Below, piece by piece: positions 1 through 8,112 of a stretch of DNA of 14,748 nucleotides. Under the pieces are notes generated by a model. It did not search any database. It had not been told where the DNA came from and saw only the letters and a program-made list of their open reading frames with translations. A program made the translations under genes and the position numbers. The stretch covers positions 1 to 14,748 of the forward strand of contig JBHHWI010000075.1 in the NCBI GenBank assembly GCA_046756445.1, written 5' to 3'. Positions within the stretch are counted from its first letter, which is position 1. Each line of letters begins with the position of its first letter. Source of the DNA: JACZWL01 sp046756445. GTDB taxonomy: Bacteria > Pseudomonadota > Gammaproteobacteria > Steroidobacterales > Woeseiaceae.

Positions 1-3
1 CTG

Positions 4-2733
4 CTAGCCTGTGTTCTGCAAGCCTTGCGCGATTCCGTTGACGCTCGCAAGCAATACCGAAAACAGCTCTTCGTTTTCGTAATTCGATGCGCGCCATCGA
101 GCGAGCAGGTCCACCTGTATGAAACTCATCGGATCGACGTAGGGGTTTCTCAGCATGATTGCGCGCTGCAATGTTGTGTCCCCGTCAAGCAATGCCTCGT
201 GCCCCGAGAACTCGAGTATGAGATCACGAGTCAGCTCGTATTCGCTCTCGATCAATGGAAAAAATTCTTCGTGAAGGTCACCCGCAAGCTCGGAGTAGAG
301 TCTCGCGATCCCCAGGTCGGCCTTGGCGAGCACCATCTCCGCATCTGCCGTCAACGCACGCATGAAGTACCATTCGCGAAACATGTCTGCGAATGCCGCA
401 TAATCGAACTCCCTGGAAGCAGCCTTCAAACCGGCGCCGAAGCCGTACCAGCCGGGCAGGACGTAACGGCTCTGCGTCCAGGCAAACACCCACGGAATTG
501 CTCTCAAGTCCTGTACGCCTTCGCCTTCACGCCTCGCCGACGGACGCGAACCGATTCTCATGCGTTCAATCAGGTCGATAGGCGTCGCTTTTCTGAAGTA
601 GTCGTAAAACCGTGGATTCTCGTAAATCAGCCTGCGGTAGGTCCGGCGACTCTCCTGCGCAATGACGTCCATCATCGCGTGCCATTCGGGCATGTCACTG
701 CCGCGGTGTTGGGGCATTGCCGTAGCCAGCGCTACGGAGCCGACGACCTGTTCGAGCGTGCGCAATGCAATACCGCGCAGGCCGTACTTCTCGTTGATGA
801 TCTCGCCCTGCTCCGTGACGCGAAGGCGGCCGTTCACGGTCCCGGGCGGAGCACCGAGAACGGCCGCGTGGGTCTTGCTGCCTCCACGGCTGATGGAACC
901 GCCACGTCCGTGGAACAAGGTCAGTTCGATTCCCTTGTCAGCAACAGTCTTTTGCAGTTCGATCTGCGCATTCTGCAAAGCCCAGCGGGCCGATGCGAGG
1001 CCGCCGTCCTTGTTGCTGTCCGAATAGCCGATCATGACCATTTGCTGGTCGTTGCGATATCGCAAATGCTTGCGGTAGAGATCGTTGGCGAGCAGCGACC
1101 GCAGAATCTGCGGACCGTTCTTCAGGTCCTCGACGGTCTCGAGCAATGGCGTGATATCGAGCGGAATCTCTTCCTTGCGGTTGTGCAACTGTCCCCAATA
1201 CGCCAGCAACAGGACCGATAATACGTCATCGGCGCCCTGGGTCATGCTTACGATGAACGGGCCGATTGCCTGTTTACCGTATTTGCGTCGGCAGAAGGAA
1301 ATGGCCTGAAATACCGCCAACGTCTTGCGCGTCAGCACACCCTGGGTATTGACCGGTGATTCCCTGGAGTTCAACGCGGCCTCGATGCGGCCGAGGCGCT
1401 CCTCCGGCTTGCGGTCCAGCCAGTCGGCCTCACCAAGGCATTCACCGATCACCTGCCGGTGCACCACGGCGTCCTGCCTCAGGTCGAGCGTGACCATGTG
1501 CAAGCCGAAGGTTTCGATCCGTCGAAGCAAACGGCGAACGGCGAACAGCCCCGCATGCTCACCCTTGTTCGCCTCGAGACTCGCCGCAACCAGTCGAATG
1601 TCGGCCTCAAACTGTTCCGCTTTCTCGTAGGGATACACGTCATCGTCATAAGTTGCCTGCAGGCGTTGCTGGATAAGCCTAAGGAAGACCCTGTAAGGCA
1701 TATCCCTGTGTCGTTTCGGCACGGCGTGATAAGCGTTCGGGAATACGTGGCCGTACTCGTCGATTTTCCCCTGTATGCCCTCGTCCACTCCGATGCGGGA
1801 ATTCGCCTGGCTCAACTTGGCGGAAAGTCGGGCGCACTCGTTGTAATACAGGTCGAGAATCAGTGATCTCTGCCGGGCCATCGTCGCGCGGATCGTCTTT
1901 GCGTTGACATTCGGGTTGCCGTCCATGTCACCGCCGACCCACGATGCAAACCTCAACAGGCACGGGACTATAACGTGCCGTCCCTCATCGCCGTAAACGC
2001 GAACGAATGCTTGCTCGATGTCCTCGTAAAACGGCGGCATCGCAGGATAAAGAACGTCCGTGATGAAAAAAAGCACGTGCTCGAGTTCGTCGGCAACCGT
2101 CATTTGTTCTGACGGGTGTTCATCCGTCTGCCAACTGGTCGTGACATCGAGCTTGATGTTCTGTACGCAGGCTTCAGTCTCCTGCGCGGTCATGGTCGGG
2201 TTTAGCATGTCGATCAGGCGACGCACGATGCGTTGTTCTTTTCGCAGAATCGTACGTCGTGTCGGCTCTGTCGGGTGCGCTGTGAATACCGGCTCGATGC
2301 GGATTGCGTTCATGAGGTCCTGTAAGGCGCCCACATCGAAACCCGAGGCCTTCAGTTTGACAAGCGTGTCCTCCAGGCCGCCGGGCTGGTACTGGCCCAC
2401 CTCCTGGAGGTACTCGCGGCGCCGTCGAAGCCGGTGCACCTTTTCCGCTGTATTGACCATCTGAAAATAGGTGGAGAAGGAACGAATGACCTCCATCGCC
2501 AGAGAAGGCTCCAGGTTCTTGACGAGGTCAGGCAGGTTTTCGCCGGGTTTTTCGTTACCCTCGCGCCGCCGAATCGAGCGAAGCCGTGCGCTCTCCACGA
2601 GGTCAAACAGTTCATCACCGCCCTGTTCCCGGATCAGATCGCCGACCAGGGCGCCGAGCATGTGCACGTCATGCCGCAATGCCTGGTCTTTGTCCTCGAA
2701 GGTGATGTCCTGTCTGCGCAACGCTCTTGGCAT
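4..2733 (-). CDS. ppc: Phosphoenolpyruvate carboxylase
   Basis: Cytosolic anaplerotic enzyme that carboxylates PEP with bicarbonate to give oxaloacetate and phosphate, refilling the TCA cycle. The 909-residue protein is of normal family length and appears complete. Visible motifs in order: FTAHPTEPTRRT with the catalytic histidine at about residue 153; GGDMDGNPNV at about 268-276; GYSDSNKDGG with its lysine near 575; FHGRGGSISRGG at about 607-618 with the catalytic loop arginine near 610; LRGIALRTLEQ near 652-662; and the conserved C-terminal QNTG. The ATG at 2733 is the most upstream start and gives the usual N-terminus, although its ribosome binding site is weak. It begins 18 nt after the stop of the YajQ gene on the same strand, so it is probably the last gene of a three-gene transcript. 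Its stop codon lies at the window edge, so any terminator is outside. Family members are allosterically controlled; the sequence does not show how this one is. Confidence 0.98.
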   Translation of the reverse strand: MPRALRRQDITFEDKDQALRHDVHMLGALVGDLIREQGGDELFDLVESARLRSIRRREGNEKPGENLPDLVKNLEPSLAMEVIRSFSTYFQMVNTAEKVHRLRRRREYLQEVGQYQPGGLEDTLVKLKASGFDVGALQDLMNAIRIEPVFTAHPTEPTRRTILRKEQRIVRRLIDMLNPTMTAQETEACVQNIKLDVTTSWQTDEHPSEQMTVADELEHVLFFITDVLYPAMPPFYEDIEQAFVRVYGDEGRHVIVPCLLRFASWVGGDMDGNPNVNAKTIRATMARQRSLILDLYYNECARLSAKLSQANSRIGVDEGIQGKIDEYGHVFPNAYHAVPKRHRDMPYRVFLRLIQQRLQATYDDDVYPYEKAEQFEADIRLVAASLEANKGEHAGLFAVRRLLRRIETFGLHMVTLDLRQDAVVHRQVIGECLGEADWLDRKPEERLGRIEAALNSRESPVNTQGVLTRKTLAVFQAISFCRRKYGKQAIGPFIVSMTQGADDVLSVLLLAYWGQLHNRKEEIPLDITPLLETVEDLKNGPQILRSLLANDLYRKHLRYRNDQQMVMIGYSDSNKDGGLASARWALQNAQIELQKTVADKGIELTLFHGRGGSISRGGSKTHAAVLGAPPGTVNGRLRVTEQGEIINEKYGLRGIALRTLEQVVGSVALATAMPQHRGSDMPEWHAMMDVIAQESRRTYRRLIYENPRFYDYFRKATPIDLIERMRIGSRPSARREGEGVQDLRAIPWVFAWTQSRYVLPGWYGFGAGLKAASREFDYAAFADMFREWYFMRALTADAEMVLAKADLGIARLYSELAGDLHEEFFPLIESEYELTRDLILEFSGHEALLDGDTTLQRAIMLRNPYVDPMSFIQVDLLARWRASNYENEELFSVLLASVNGIAQGLQNTG

Positions 2734-2751
2734 GGTACTGCCCGGGCCTGA

Positions 2752-3234
2752 TCAATCCCGAAAATTCCGGTACTGCAACGGCAGGTCGACATCCGTGTTC
2801 TTCAGCAGGCTGATTACAGACTGCAGATCGTCCCGCTTTTTTCCGCTGACCCTTAACTGGTCGCCCTGAATCGCCGCCTGTACCTTTAGCTTGCTGCCTT
2901 TTATTGTCTTGACGAGGGTCTTCGCAAGCGGCATGTCGATGCCCTTGCGCAAAATGACTTTCTGCCGTGCCTGGCTGCCCGTTACCTCGGGTTCCTGTTC
3001 CTGCATGCAAGCGACGTCAACGCCCCGCTTCGACAGTTTCTGGCGAAGAATATCGAGCATTTGCTTCAGTTGAAAATCCGACTGGGACGTGAGCGTGATC
3101 AGTTGACCTTCGAGCTCGAACTTCGAGCCCGTTCCCTTGAAATCGAAACGGGTGTTGACTTCCCGGTTTGCCTGATCGACCGCGTTGCTGGCTTCGTGTG
3201 CGGAAAAGTCGCTGACTACATCAAAAGATGGCAC
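2752..3234 (-). CDS. yajQ: YajQ-family nucleotide-binding protein (UPF0234)
   Basis: Small cytosolic protein of the YajQ family. Members bind nucleotides, and the Xanthomonas homologue is reported to be a cyclic-di-GMP effector; the role here is inferred from the family only. Sequence signs are PSFDVVSDFS at the start, NAVDQANREVNTRFDFKGT, the QKVILRKGIDMPLAKTLVK stretch, IKGSKLKVQAAIQGDQLRVS and the typical ending LPLQYRNFRD. I choose the GTG at 3234 because it gives the family N-terminus (M-PSFDVVS, 160 aa) and has AGGGG eight nucleotides upstream. An ATG at 3252 would add six residues. That ATG overlaps the stop of the upstream lipoprotein gene as ATGA but has no clear Shine-Dalgarno sequence. 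Either start implies coupling to the upstream gene. Confidence 0.93.
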   Translation of the reverse strand: MPSFDVVSDFSAHEASNAVDQANREVNTRFDFKGTGSKFELEGQLITLTSQSDFQLKQMLDILRQKLSKRGVDVACMQEQEPEVTGSQARQKVILRKGIDMPLAKTLVKTIKGSKLKVQAAIQGDQLRVSGKKRDDLQSVISLLKNTDVDLPLQYRNFRD

Positions 3235-3248
3235 GTGAACTGCCCCTG

Positions 3249-4508
3249 TCATGTTTCGTGCTGTTCGCCGATCAGCTCGAGAATCAGGCCTGTGATTTCC
3301 TCTCGAAGCTGGTCGTAGTATTTGCCTGTGCCGGGTCCTGTGAAACCCGTGTGGATGACCCGGACCCGGCCGTTCCGATCGACAAAAATCGTGGTGGGAA
3401 ATGCAATGACCGCGCTGAGAGAAGGCAAAGTCCTGGATACTTCTGTCTTGTCGGAGATTCCGGCGAGCAGCGTTTCATATCCAACATCGAACTTCTCTCT
3501 GAATTTCCTAATCTGCTCTATGGCGATTTGGCGATCTTCGAAATGTTCGTACATCAGGGCAACGATCTCGAGACCGCGGTCGTGGTACTCGTTGTAGAGC
3601 GGCGCGAGCAACCGCGCTTCGTCGTGGCAATTGGGGCACCAGGTGCCGGTGATCGTTACGACGACGACCTTGCCCTTGAATTTGTCATCAGCCAGAGATA
3701 CGAGCCGACCGTCAAGATCCGGAAATTCGAAATCGAATCGATCAAAACCGGGGTTCAGATGAGTCAACTTGTATGCATCGGGCAGGGCCGCGCCGGGATC
3801 ACGCACGGCCGACCAGGTCTGGTGAAATTCGGTGCCGGACCAGAAGTCGGCCTCGGTGATGTCGCCGTTGTCGACTCTGCCCGCAAAAATAAAAGCGTGC
3901 GCGCCGTCGAAGGTTGCCAGATGAAATTCATCGCCCTCGACGTGACCGGAAAGAAACCGGTAATCTGCGGTCGGATTCAGGAATGTCCCGAACAGGCGGG
4001 ATCCCCGTTGTGCGAACTCGCCGACCGACACGTCGCTCGTGCCGTCATCGTTATGAAATTGCACGGCCCATCGGCCCGACAGATCGATCGTGTCGGTTTC
4101 ATAGTCCTCGGTGTGCGTTATCTCCACGCCCTGGACGGCGACGAAAGGCAGTATCTGCTTTACTCCGAATCGCTTGACCAGGGTCAGCGAGCCGACGAGC
4201 CTGTGGTCCTCGAGCGTTGCACTGATCTCGTTGTTGAAGGCCGGGAACCGCAAGAGTAAGCGGCCATCCGAAAAGCTGACTTCGTCGATCCTTATCCTTT
4301 CCTGGCCATTTATCAGCGTGGCGGTGTAATTTTCACTGTCGTGGCCGATCTCGATGCTGGTTTCGATGTCGCCGCCGGGCAGGCTGATGGATACCCGCCA
4401 GTAACCGGTTCGCAATTGCGCGGGCCCCGCCGCCGGGGGGTCCTGGCTGCAGCCGACGGCCGCGAAAAGCGCCATTAGTGCCGTAGTCCTGGCAAGGTTA
4501 CATCGCAT
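3249..4508 (-). CDS. TlpA-like thioredoxin-domain lipoprotein
   Basis: Predicted lipoprotein with a C-terminal thiol-disulfide oxidoreductase domain of the TlpA/redoxin type, probably anchored in the envelope and acting in the periplasm. The ATG at 4508 gives a short signal peptide with lipobox AAVGC (lipidated Cys at residue 20) and has AGGA eight nucleotides upstream. A GTG at 4568 would put 20 extra residues before the signal and is less likely. Residues about 30-240 form a beta-rich N-terminal region of unrecognised family with repeated GR/GS-type strands. The thioredoxin domain covers about 255-400, with active site WCPNC (cysteines 291 and 294) and a cis-proline motif FPTT near 371. The 419-aa length exceeds a bare TlpA because of the N-terminal part. 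The stop overlaps the possible ATG of the YajQ gene. The domain is clear; substrate and partner are unknown. Confidence 0.9.
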   Translation of the reverse strand: MRCNLARTTALMALFAAVGCSQDPPAAGPAQLRTGYWRVSISLPGGDIETSIEIGHDSENYTATLINGQERIRIDEVSFSDGRLLLRFPAFNNEISATLEDHRLVGSLTLVKRFGVKQILPFVAVQGVEITHTEDYETDTIDLSGRWAVQFHNDDGTSDVSVGEFAQRGSRLFGTFLNPTADYRFLSGHVEGDEFHLATFDGAHAFIFAGRVDNGDITEADFWSGTEFHQTWSAVRDPGAALPDAYKLTHLNPGFDRFDFEFPDLDGRLVSLADDKFKGKVVVVTITGTWCPNCHDEARLLAPLYNEYHDRGLEIVALMYEHFEDRQIAIEQIRKFREKFDVGYETLLAGISDKTEVSRTLPSLSAVIAFPTTIFVDRNGRVRVIHTGFTGPGTGKYYDQLREEITGLILELIGEQHET

Positions 4509-4734
4509 TCCGGGCGTCCTGTCGGGTCCGTGTGGCGGGACAGGCAAGTGTAGCGCAGTCGCGGGCACCCTTCAGTCCGGTTTCCGCCGGGGCGTCCGCC
4601 GGCGTTTTTGCGCGCGTTCGAGAAAGCAAGGCGAGCGTCCGGGACGGAAGCCAAAAACTTCGCAAGCTGCCCAGTTAGGGGTGCGGCACGGCGAGGCCAG
4701 TGGTACGACAATGCAGCAAAGTCCAGGGACGGAT
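4509..4734. other. Divergent intergenic region
   Basis: About 226 bp between two divergently read genes, the minus-strand lipoprotein gene and the plus-strand gene starting at 4735, so it should hold promoters for both. I see no convincing paired -35/-10 elements on either strand. The one structure that stands out is a GC-rich hairpin followed by five T at 4585-4609. In-frame GTG (4681) and ATG (4711) codons upstream of 4735 could extend the plus-strand gene leftward. Confidence 0.5.
4585..4609 (+). terminator. Terminator-like hairpin with T-run
   Basis: CGCCGG (4585-4590) pairs with CCGGCG (4599-4604) across an 8-nt loop and is followed by TTTTT (4605-4609). This has the shape of a short intrinsic terminator read on the plus strand. 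No plus-strand gene lies immediately upstream, so it would either act in the leader of the gene starting at 4735 or stop antisense transcription coming from the left. A six-pair stem is short and the sequence is GC-rich, so chance is a real possibility. Confidence 0.25.
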
Positions 4735-6081
4735 ATGTTGCAAAAATCGATAGCGCTTGATGCGCCTGCTTGTCGGCAGGGCCGCGGCCGCTCCCCTGCG
4801 GGATCGGCGACTGACCTCGCCCTGCACCTGAGCTCGCAATTGCGTGGCCTGGGGTTGGAACCGGGCCTGCTGCGGGGCGGCTCCGGCATGACAGCGGGCG
4901 GTGTGGATCTTCAGGTATGGCCGCGCGAACTCGCCCGATCCGGGATTGCGACCGAGCATTTACTGGGGCGTGTCACCGAATTGGTCGAGGACGGCGTGCC
5001 GGTCACCCTGACATTGCGGCAGCCGGGCGCTGGCGACGGCGGAGTCGAGATTCTCGAGGAACTCTGTGCCCGCATCGGGGATTTCATGGGCGCGGATCGT
5101 GCATCGAAAGTCGGCCTGAGCCTGCACTCGCATCAGATGCCGTTGCAGGCCTACCTGCTGATTTCGCGCACATTGCTCGGCGGGGGACCCCGATACGTGA
5201 TCCTCGACAGTCTGCAGATGCAACACCACAGGGAGGAGAGGGTTCAGGATGAGACGGAGCGCAACTGGTCGTTCCTGTGGCGACAGCGAGCCTCTGCCGC
5301 CTCGCTGGTCCCTGCGTACGGCGCCGGTGTCAGGACCGGCTGCCCACTGCTTGGAGACGAGGCCGCACAAGGAATACTGCCGCAACACGGCATGCAGGTT
5401 CCGGCGGGCTCGGCCTGGTTACCCATCGGTCTGCACTTGCCTCGCTTTGCCGATGACGAAGGCCGGGTCGACTGGCCACTGCTGCAAGGGACACTCGAGA
5501 GCTGCATCGATCTCGGTGACCAGTTGCTGGATTTTCTCAGCTGGCCGACCGCGGGCCAGCGGACCGATGCATGGCTGAACCGCAGGCTCGCGGTCCTCGT
5601 GACCGGCGCTGGCGACCTGGTGCGGAAACGGGGCGCCGACCCGACCAGCCTCGAATGCCTGCAGTGGGTCGACGAGACTGTTTTGCGGGTCCGAAAAACC
5701 CTATGGGACCGCTCGCATGTCATCGCCGCGCAAACCGGTGTGCTGCCGGCCCTGGAACGTTCGGACCCGTCCGGTGGTCTGGGCAACAAATCACACAGAC
5801 TGGACTGGCAACGCCGGTGGCGTCTCGCGCTGGCGAGTTCCGCCGTGAGGCACCGAAACCTGGTGGTCATGTCGCCGTATTCGGTGCTGCCGGGAAAAGG
5901 CCGTGCGGCGGCAGCTTATACCGACCTGCTGCCGGTGCTCAGGCATGCCGATGCCTACGCATTCGCGGATCGACCACCGCTGGACGGCTGGAATGTCAAG
6001 GAATTCAGGGGATTTCACACCAGGGCGTGGGCCGTGATGCAACGGCGATACGGTCGTTCGCTCGTTGCAGCCGCGGTATGA
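4735..6081 (+). CDS. Uncharacterised protein, ribonucleotide-reductase-like C-terminal half
   Basis: I do not recognise this 448-residue protein as a named family. Its C-terminal half follows the layout of the alpha barrel of class I/II ribonucleotide reductases: IGLHLPRF (231-238) where reductases have a SINLARF-type strand; then an Asp-Trp helix with DLGDQLLDFL; then LNRRLAVLVTGAGDLV (281-296) against the reductase pattern NRRIGLGVMGxADxL; then helices ending TGVLP; then RHRNLVVMSPYSVLP (372-386) where reductases have RNATLTTIAPTGTLS. The NPCGE-type motif with the radical cysteine is not visible; the equivalent stretch reads LPQHGMQVP. If the homology holds, this is probably a non-catalytic relative. 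No signal peptide or membrane segment is seen. The ATG at 4735 is chosen because AGGGA lies five nucleotides upstream; ATG 4711 and GTG 4681 are alternatives. It stands alone between a divergent gene and a hairpin-containing gap. Confidence 0.72.
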   Translation: MLQKSIALDAPACRQGRGRSPAGSATDLALHLSSQLRGLGLEPGLLRGGSGMTAGGVDLQVWPRELARSGIATEHLLGRVTELVEDGVPVTLTLRQPGAGDGGVEILEELCARIGDFMGADRASKVGLSLHSHQMPLQAYLLISRTLLGGGPRYVILDSLQMQHHREERVQDETERNWSFLWRQRASAASLVPAYGAGVRTGCPLLGDEAAQGILPQHGMQVPAGSAWLPIGLHLPRFADDEGRVDWPLLQGTLESCIDLGDQLLDFLSWPTAGQRTDAWLNRRLAVLVTGAGDLVRKRGADPTSLECLQWVDETVLRVRKTLWDRSHVIAAQTGVLPALERSDPSGGLGNKSHRLDWQRRWRLALASSAVRHRNLVVMSPYSVLPGKGRAAAAYTDLLPVLRHADAYAFADRPPLDGWNVKEFRGFHTRAWAVMQRRYGRSLVAAAV

Positions 6082-6092
6082 ACTGATATACC
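6065..6092 (+). promoter_or_regulatory. Weak candidate promoter for the SLC13-type permease gene
   Basis: TTGCAG (6065-6070) and TATACC (6087-6092) are separated by 16 nt, a loose sigma70-like match that begins inside the last codons of the preceding gene. It lies about 107 nt before the permease start and just upstream of the inverted repeat at 6115-6166, which would then be in the 5' untranslated region. Support is only the partial consensus. Confidence 0.2.
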
Positions 6093-6114
6093 GTCTCAAA
6101 ATGTGAAAACGGCG

Positions 6115-6166
6115 TCGATCCGCAATTTACCGCAGGCAGCCCATTGCACGGACAATTGCGGATCGA
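6115..6166. repeat. 13-bp perfect inverted repeat
   Basis: TCGATCCGCAATT (6115-6127) is the exact reverse complement of AATTGCGGATCGA (6154-6166), with a 26-nt spacer. It occupies the middle of the 117-nt gap between the reductase-like gene and the permease gene. No T-run follows on either strand, so it is not a standard intrinsic terminator. It could be a Rho-linked 3' end, a hairpin in the permease leader, or two half-sites for a DNA-binding protein. Confidence 0.6.
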
Positions 6167-6198
6167 TCCCGGCCTGAAGACCAGTAAGCGAGGCTCCG

Positions 6199-8034
6199 TT
6201 GCACCCAATTACCCCAGATGCTCACGGGATCGCCGTCCTGCTGCTCACCCTGGTAGCGCTGTTCCTGTTTACCCGTGATCGCATCCCGCTCGAATCTTCG
6301 AGCCTCGGGATTCTCATCGTTCTGGTTGCGGGATTTCAGTTCTATCCCTACGTGAGTGACGGTGAAAGGCTCGGGCCGGCCGAGTTTTTCGCCGGTTTCG
6401 GCAACGAGGCACTGGTAACGATTTGTGCGCTGATGATCGTCGGTAAGGCGCTGGAGACGACCGGTGCATTGCAGCCACTGGCAACGGTCGTTGGCCGCGC
6501 ATGGTCGACGCGTCCGCTACTGGCGTTACTGGTCACGCTCGTGGCGGGCGGCGTCCTCAGCGCATTTATGAACAATACGCCCATTGTCGTGTTGCTTATG
6601 CCGATCCTCGTCGGCGTGTCTCTCAGGGTCAAACTTCCGGTGTCCGGCGTGATGTTGCCGATGGGGCTCGCGACGATTATCGGCGGCATGTCTACGACGA
6701 TCGGCACCTCGACTAACCTGCTGGTCGTCGGCATATCCGAAGACCTCGGCATGCAGCGCTTTGAAATGTTCGACTTCATGCTGCCGGTCGTCCTCGTCGG
6801 CGGGGTCGGGGTGGCGTTCCTCTGGCTGATTGCGCCCCGCCTGTTACCGGATCGCGATCCGCCGATGGCAGATACGTCGCCGCGGGTGTTCTCGAGTCAG
6901 CTCCACGTAAAAGAGGGCGGATTCGCCGATGGCAAGACGCTGTCGGAGATTCTTTCCAAGACCGACGGGCACATGCGGGTGGACAAGATACAACGGAGCG
7001 AATCCCTGTTTCTCGCCAAACTGCCGTCGGTAATACTGCAACCCGGCGATCGGCTGTTCGTGAAGGACTCGCCGGACAACCTGAAGCACTTCGAGCGGCT
7101 GCTGGGCGCAACCCTGTACAATATTTCGGACATCGAGCACCCGGTCGACGAAGATACGCCGCTCAAGGCGGAGGGCCAGCGACTCGCGGAAGTGGTCGTA
7201 ACCCGTGGTTCTCCGCTGCACCTGCGAAGCCTTGCCGCCGCGCGCTTCAGCGCCAGTTACGGACTCCTGCCGCTGGCCGTGCACAGGGCACGGGCACCGA
7301 GCTCCCAGACCACCGGCGACCTCAGCATGATTCGCCTGCGGGCCGGCGATGTCCTGCTGGTTCAGGGCTCTCGCGAGGCGATCGATAGCCTCAAGGCCAG
7401 CGGCAACATGCTGGTGCTCGACGGCACGACCGATCTGCCGCATACGGATCGTGCGAACCGCGCGCTGGGGGCGATGGCATTCGTTGTCCTTGCGGCGGCT
7501 CTGGGCATCATGCCGATATCCGTGAGCGCGGTGATCGGTGTGGGTCTCATGATCACGATGCGGTGCCTGTCCTGGGAAGACGCGGCACATGCGCTGTCGG
7601 TACCCGTCATTATGATCATCGTGACCAGCCTGGCGCTCGGCAACGCACTGATGGGCACCGGCATGGCCGACTTCCTGGCCACGAGTTTTGTCGGCGTTGC
7701 CTCGGGTATGGAGATACCGCTGATCCTGAGCGCCTTCATGCTGATCATGACGCTGCTGACCAATGTAGTTTCCAATAACGCGGCTGCGGTCATTGGCACC
7801 CCGATTGCGGTGGCAATAGCCCAGCAGCTCGATGCCAGTCCGGAGCCTTTCGTTCTGGCGGTATTGTTCGGAGCCAACATGAGTTTTGCGACGCCTTTCG
7901 GCTACCAGACCAACCTGCTCATACTGAGCGCCGGTGGATATAAATTCTCCGACTTTCTGCGGGTCGGCATACCGCTTACGGTGATCATGTGGATCGGTTT
8001 CTCGTTCGTTCTGCCCTTGCTCTACGGCCTCTAG
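6199..8034 (+). CDS. SLC13-family permease with two TrkA_C-like domains
   Basis: Inner-membrane transporter of the SLC13/DASS type, a group that usually moves divalent anions (sulfate or dicarboxylates) with sodium. Substrate here is unknown. Hydrophobic segments fill residues about 8-215 and 420-611. The two inverted halves each carry an SNT-like re-entrant motif: FMNNTPIV (123-130) with TIGTSTNLLV (167-176), and TNVVSNNAAA (521-530) with ATPFGYQTNLLI (564-575). The cytosolic insert at about 225-410 contains two RCK_C/TrkA_C-like units, each ending in a QPGDRLFV or RAGDVLLV strand (281-288 and 381-388), typical of a regulatory ligand-binding module. The start is a TTG, preceded by GAGG five nucleotides upstream, and an in-frame stop at 6175-6177 rules out a longer protein. 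The 611-aa length is normal for this domain layout. It ends 44 nt before the trp promoter, with no obvious terminator between them. Confidence 0.9.
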   Translation: MHPITPDAHGIAVLLLTLVALFLFTRDRIPLESSSLGILIVLVAGFQFYPYVSDGERLGPAEFFAGFGNEALVTICALMIVGKALETTGALQPLATVVGRAWSTRPLLALLVTLVAGGVLSAFMNNTPIVVLLMPILVGVSLRVKLPVSGVMLPMGLATIIGGMSTTIGTSTNLLVVGISEDLGMQRFEMFDFMLPVVLVGGVGVAFLWLIAPRLLPDRDPPMADTSPRVFSSQLHVKEGGFADGKTLSEILSKTDGHMRVDKIQRSESLFLAKLPSVILQPGDRLFVKDSPDNLKHFERLLGATLYNISDIEHPVDEDTPLKAEGQRLAEVVVTRGSPLHLRSLAAARFSASYGLLPLAVHRARAPSSQTTGDLSMIRLRAGDVLLVQGSREAIDSLKASGNMLVLDGTTDLPHTDRANRALGAMAFVVLAAALGIMPISVSAVIGVGLMITMRCLSWEDAAHALSVPVIMIIVTSLALGNALMGTGMADFLATSFVGVASGMEIPLILSAFMLIMTLLTNVVSNNAAAVIGTPIAVAIAQQLDASPEPFVLAVLFGANMSFATPFGYQTNLLILSAGGYKFSDFLRVGIPLTVIMWIGFSFVLPLLYGL

Positions 8035-8077
8035 CTGAATATGGTTGTCCGTTCGCGGTGCGATATTCCGGCCAGGG

Positions 8078-8106
8078 TTGACGGGGAGGCGAGTCGCGGA
8101 GATACT
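8078..8106 (+). promoter_or_regulatory. trp operon promoter
   Basis: TTGACG (8078-8083) and GATACT (8101-8106) are separated by exactly 17 nt, a good sigma70-like match (five of six and four of six consensus bases). It is the only credible promoter I find in the 78 nt between the permease stop and the leader peptide. Initiation 7 nt after the -10 would fall on the A of the leader ATG at 8113. A short inverted repeat, CGAGT (8090-8094) with ACTCG (8104-8108), spans the spacer and -10 and could be an operator, but it does not resemble the enteric TrpR site. Confidence 0.6.
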
Positions 8107-8112
8107 CGGTCC

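Noticed and set aside
25..1221. 398-codon plus-strand reading frame
   Set aside because: It lies wholly antisense to ppc, whose catalytic motifs are intact. The translation has no recognisable domain and is a product of high GC content.
3228..4259. 343-codon plus-strand reading frame
   Set aside because: It is antisense to the TlpA-like lipoprotein gene, which has a lipobox and a WCPNC active site. The translation shows no family motifs.
8037..8068. GAATAT / ATATTC inverted repeat after the permease stop
   Set aside because: Six-base arms with a 20-nt loop and no T-run are too weak to call a terminator or operator.
8090..8108. CGAGT / ACTCG inverted repeat in the trp promoter as a TrpR operator
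   Set aside because: The position over the spacer and -10 is suggestive, but the sequence does not resemble the enteric TrpR operator and the arms are only five bases. It is mentioned under the promoter but not called.
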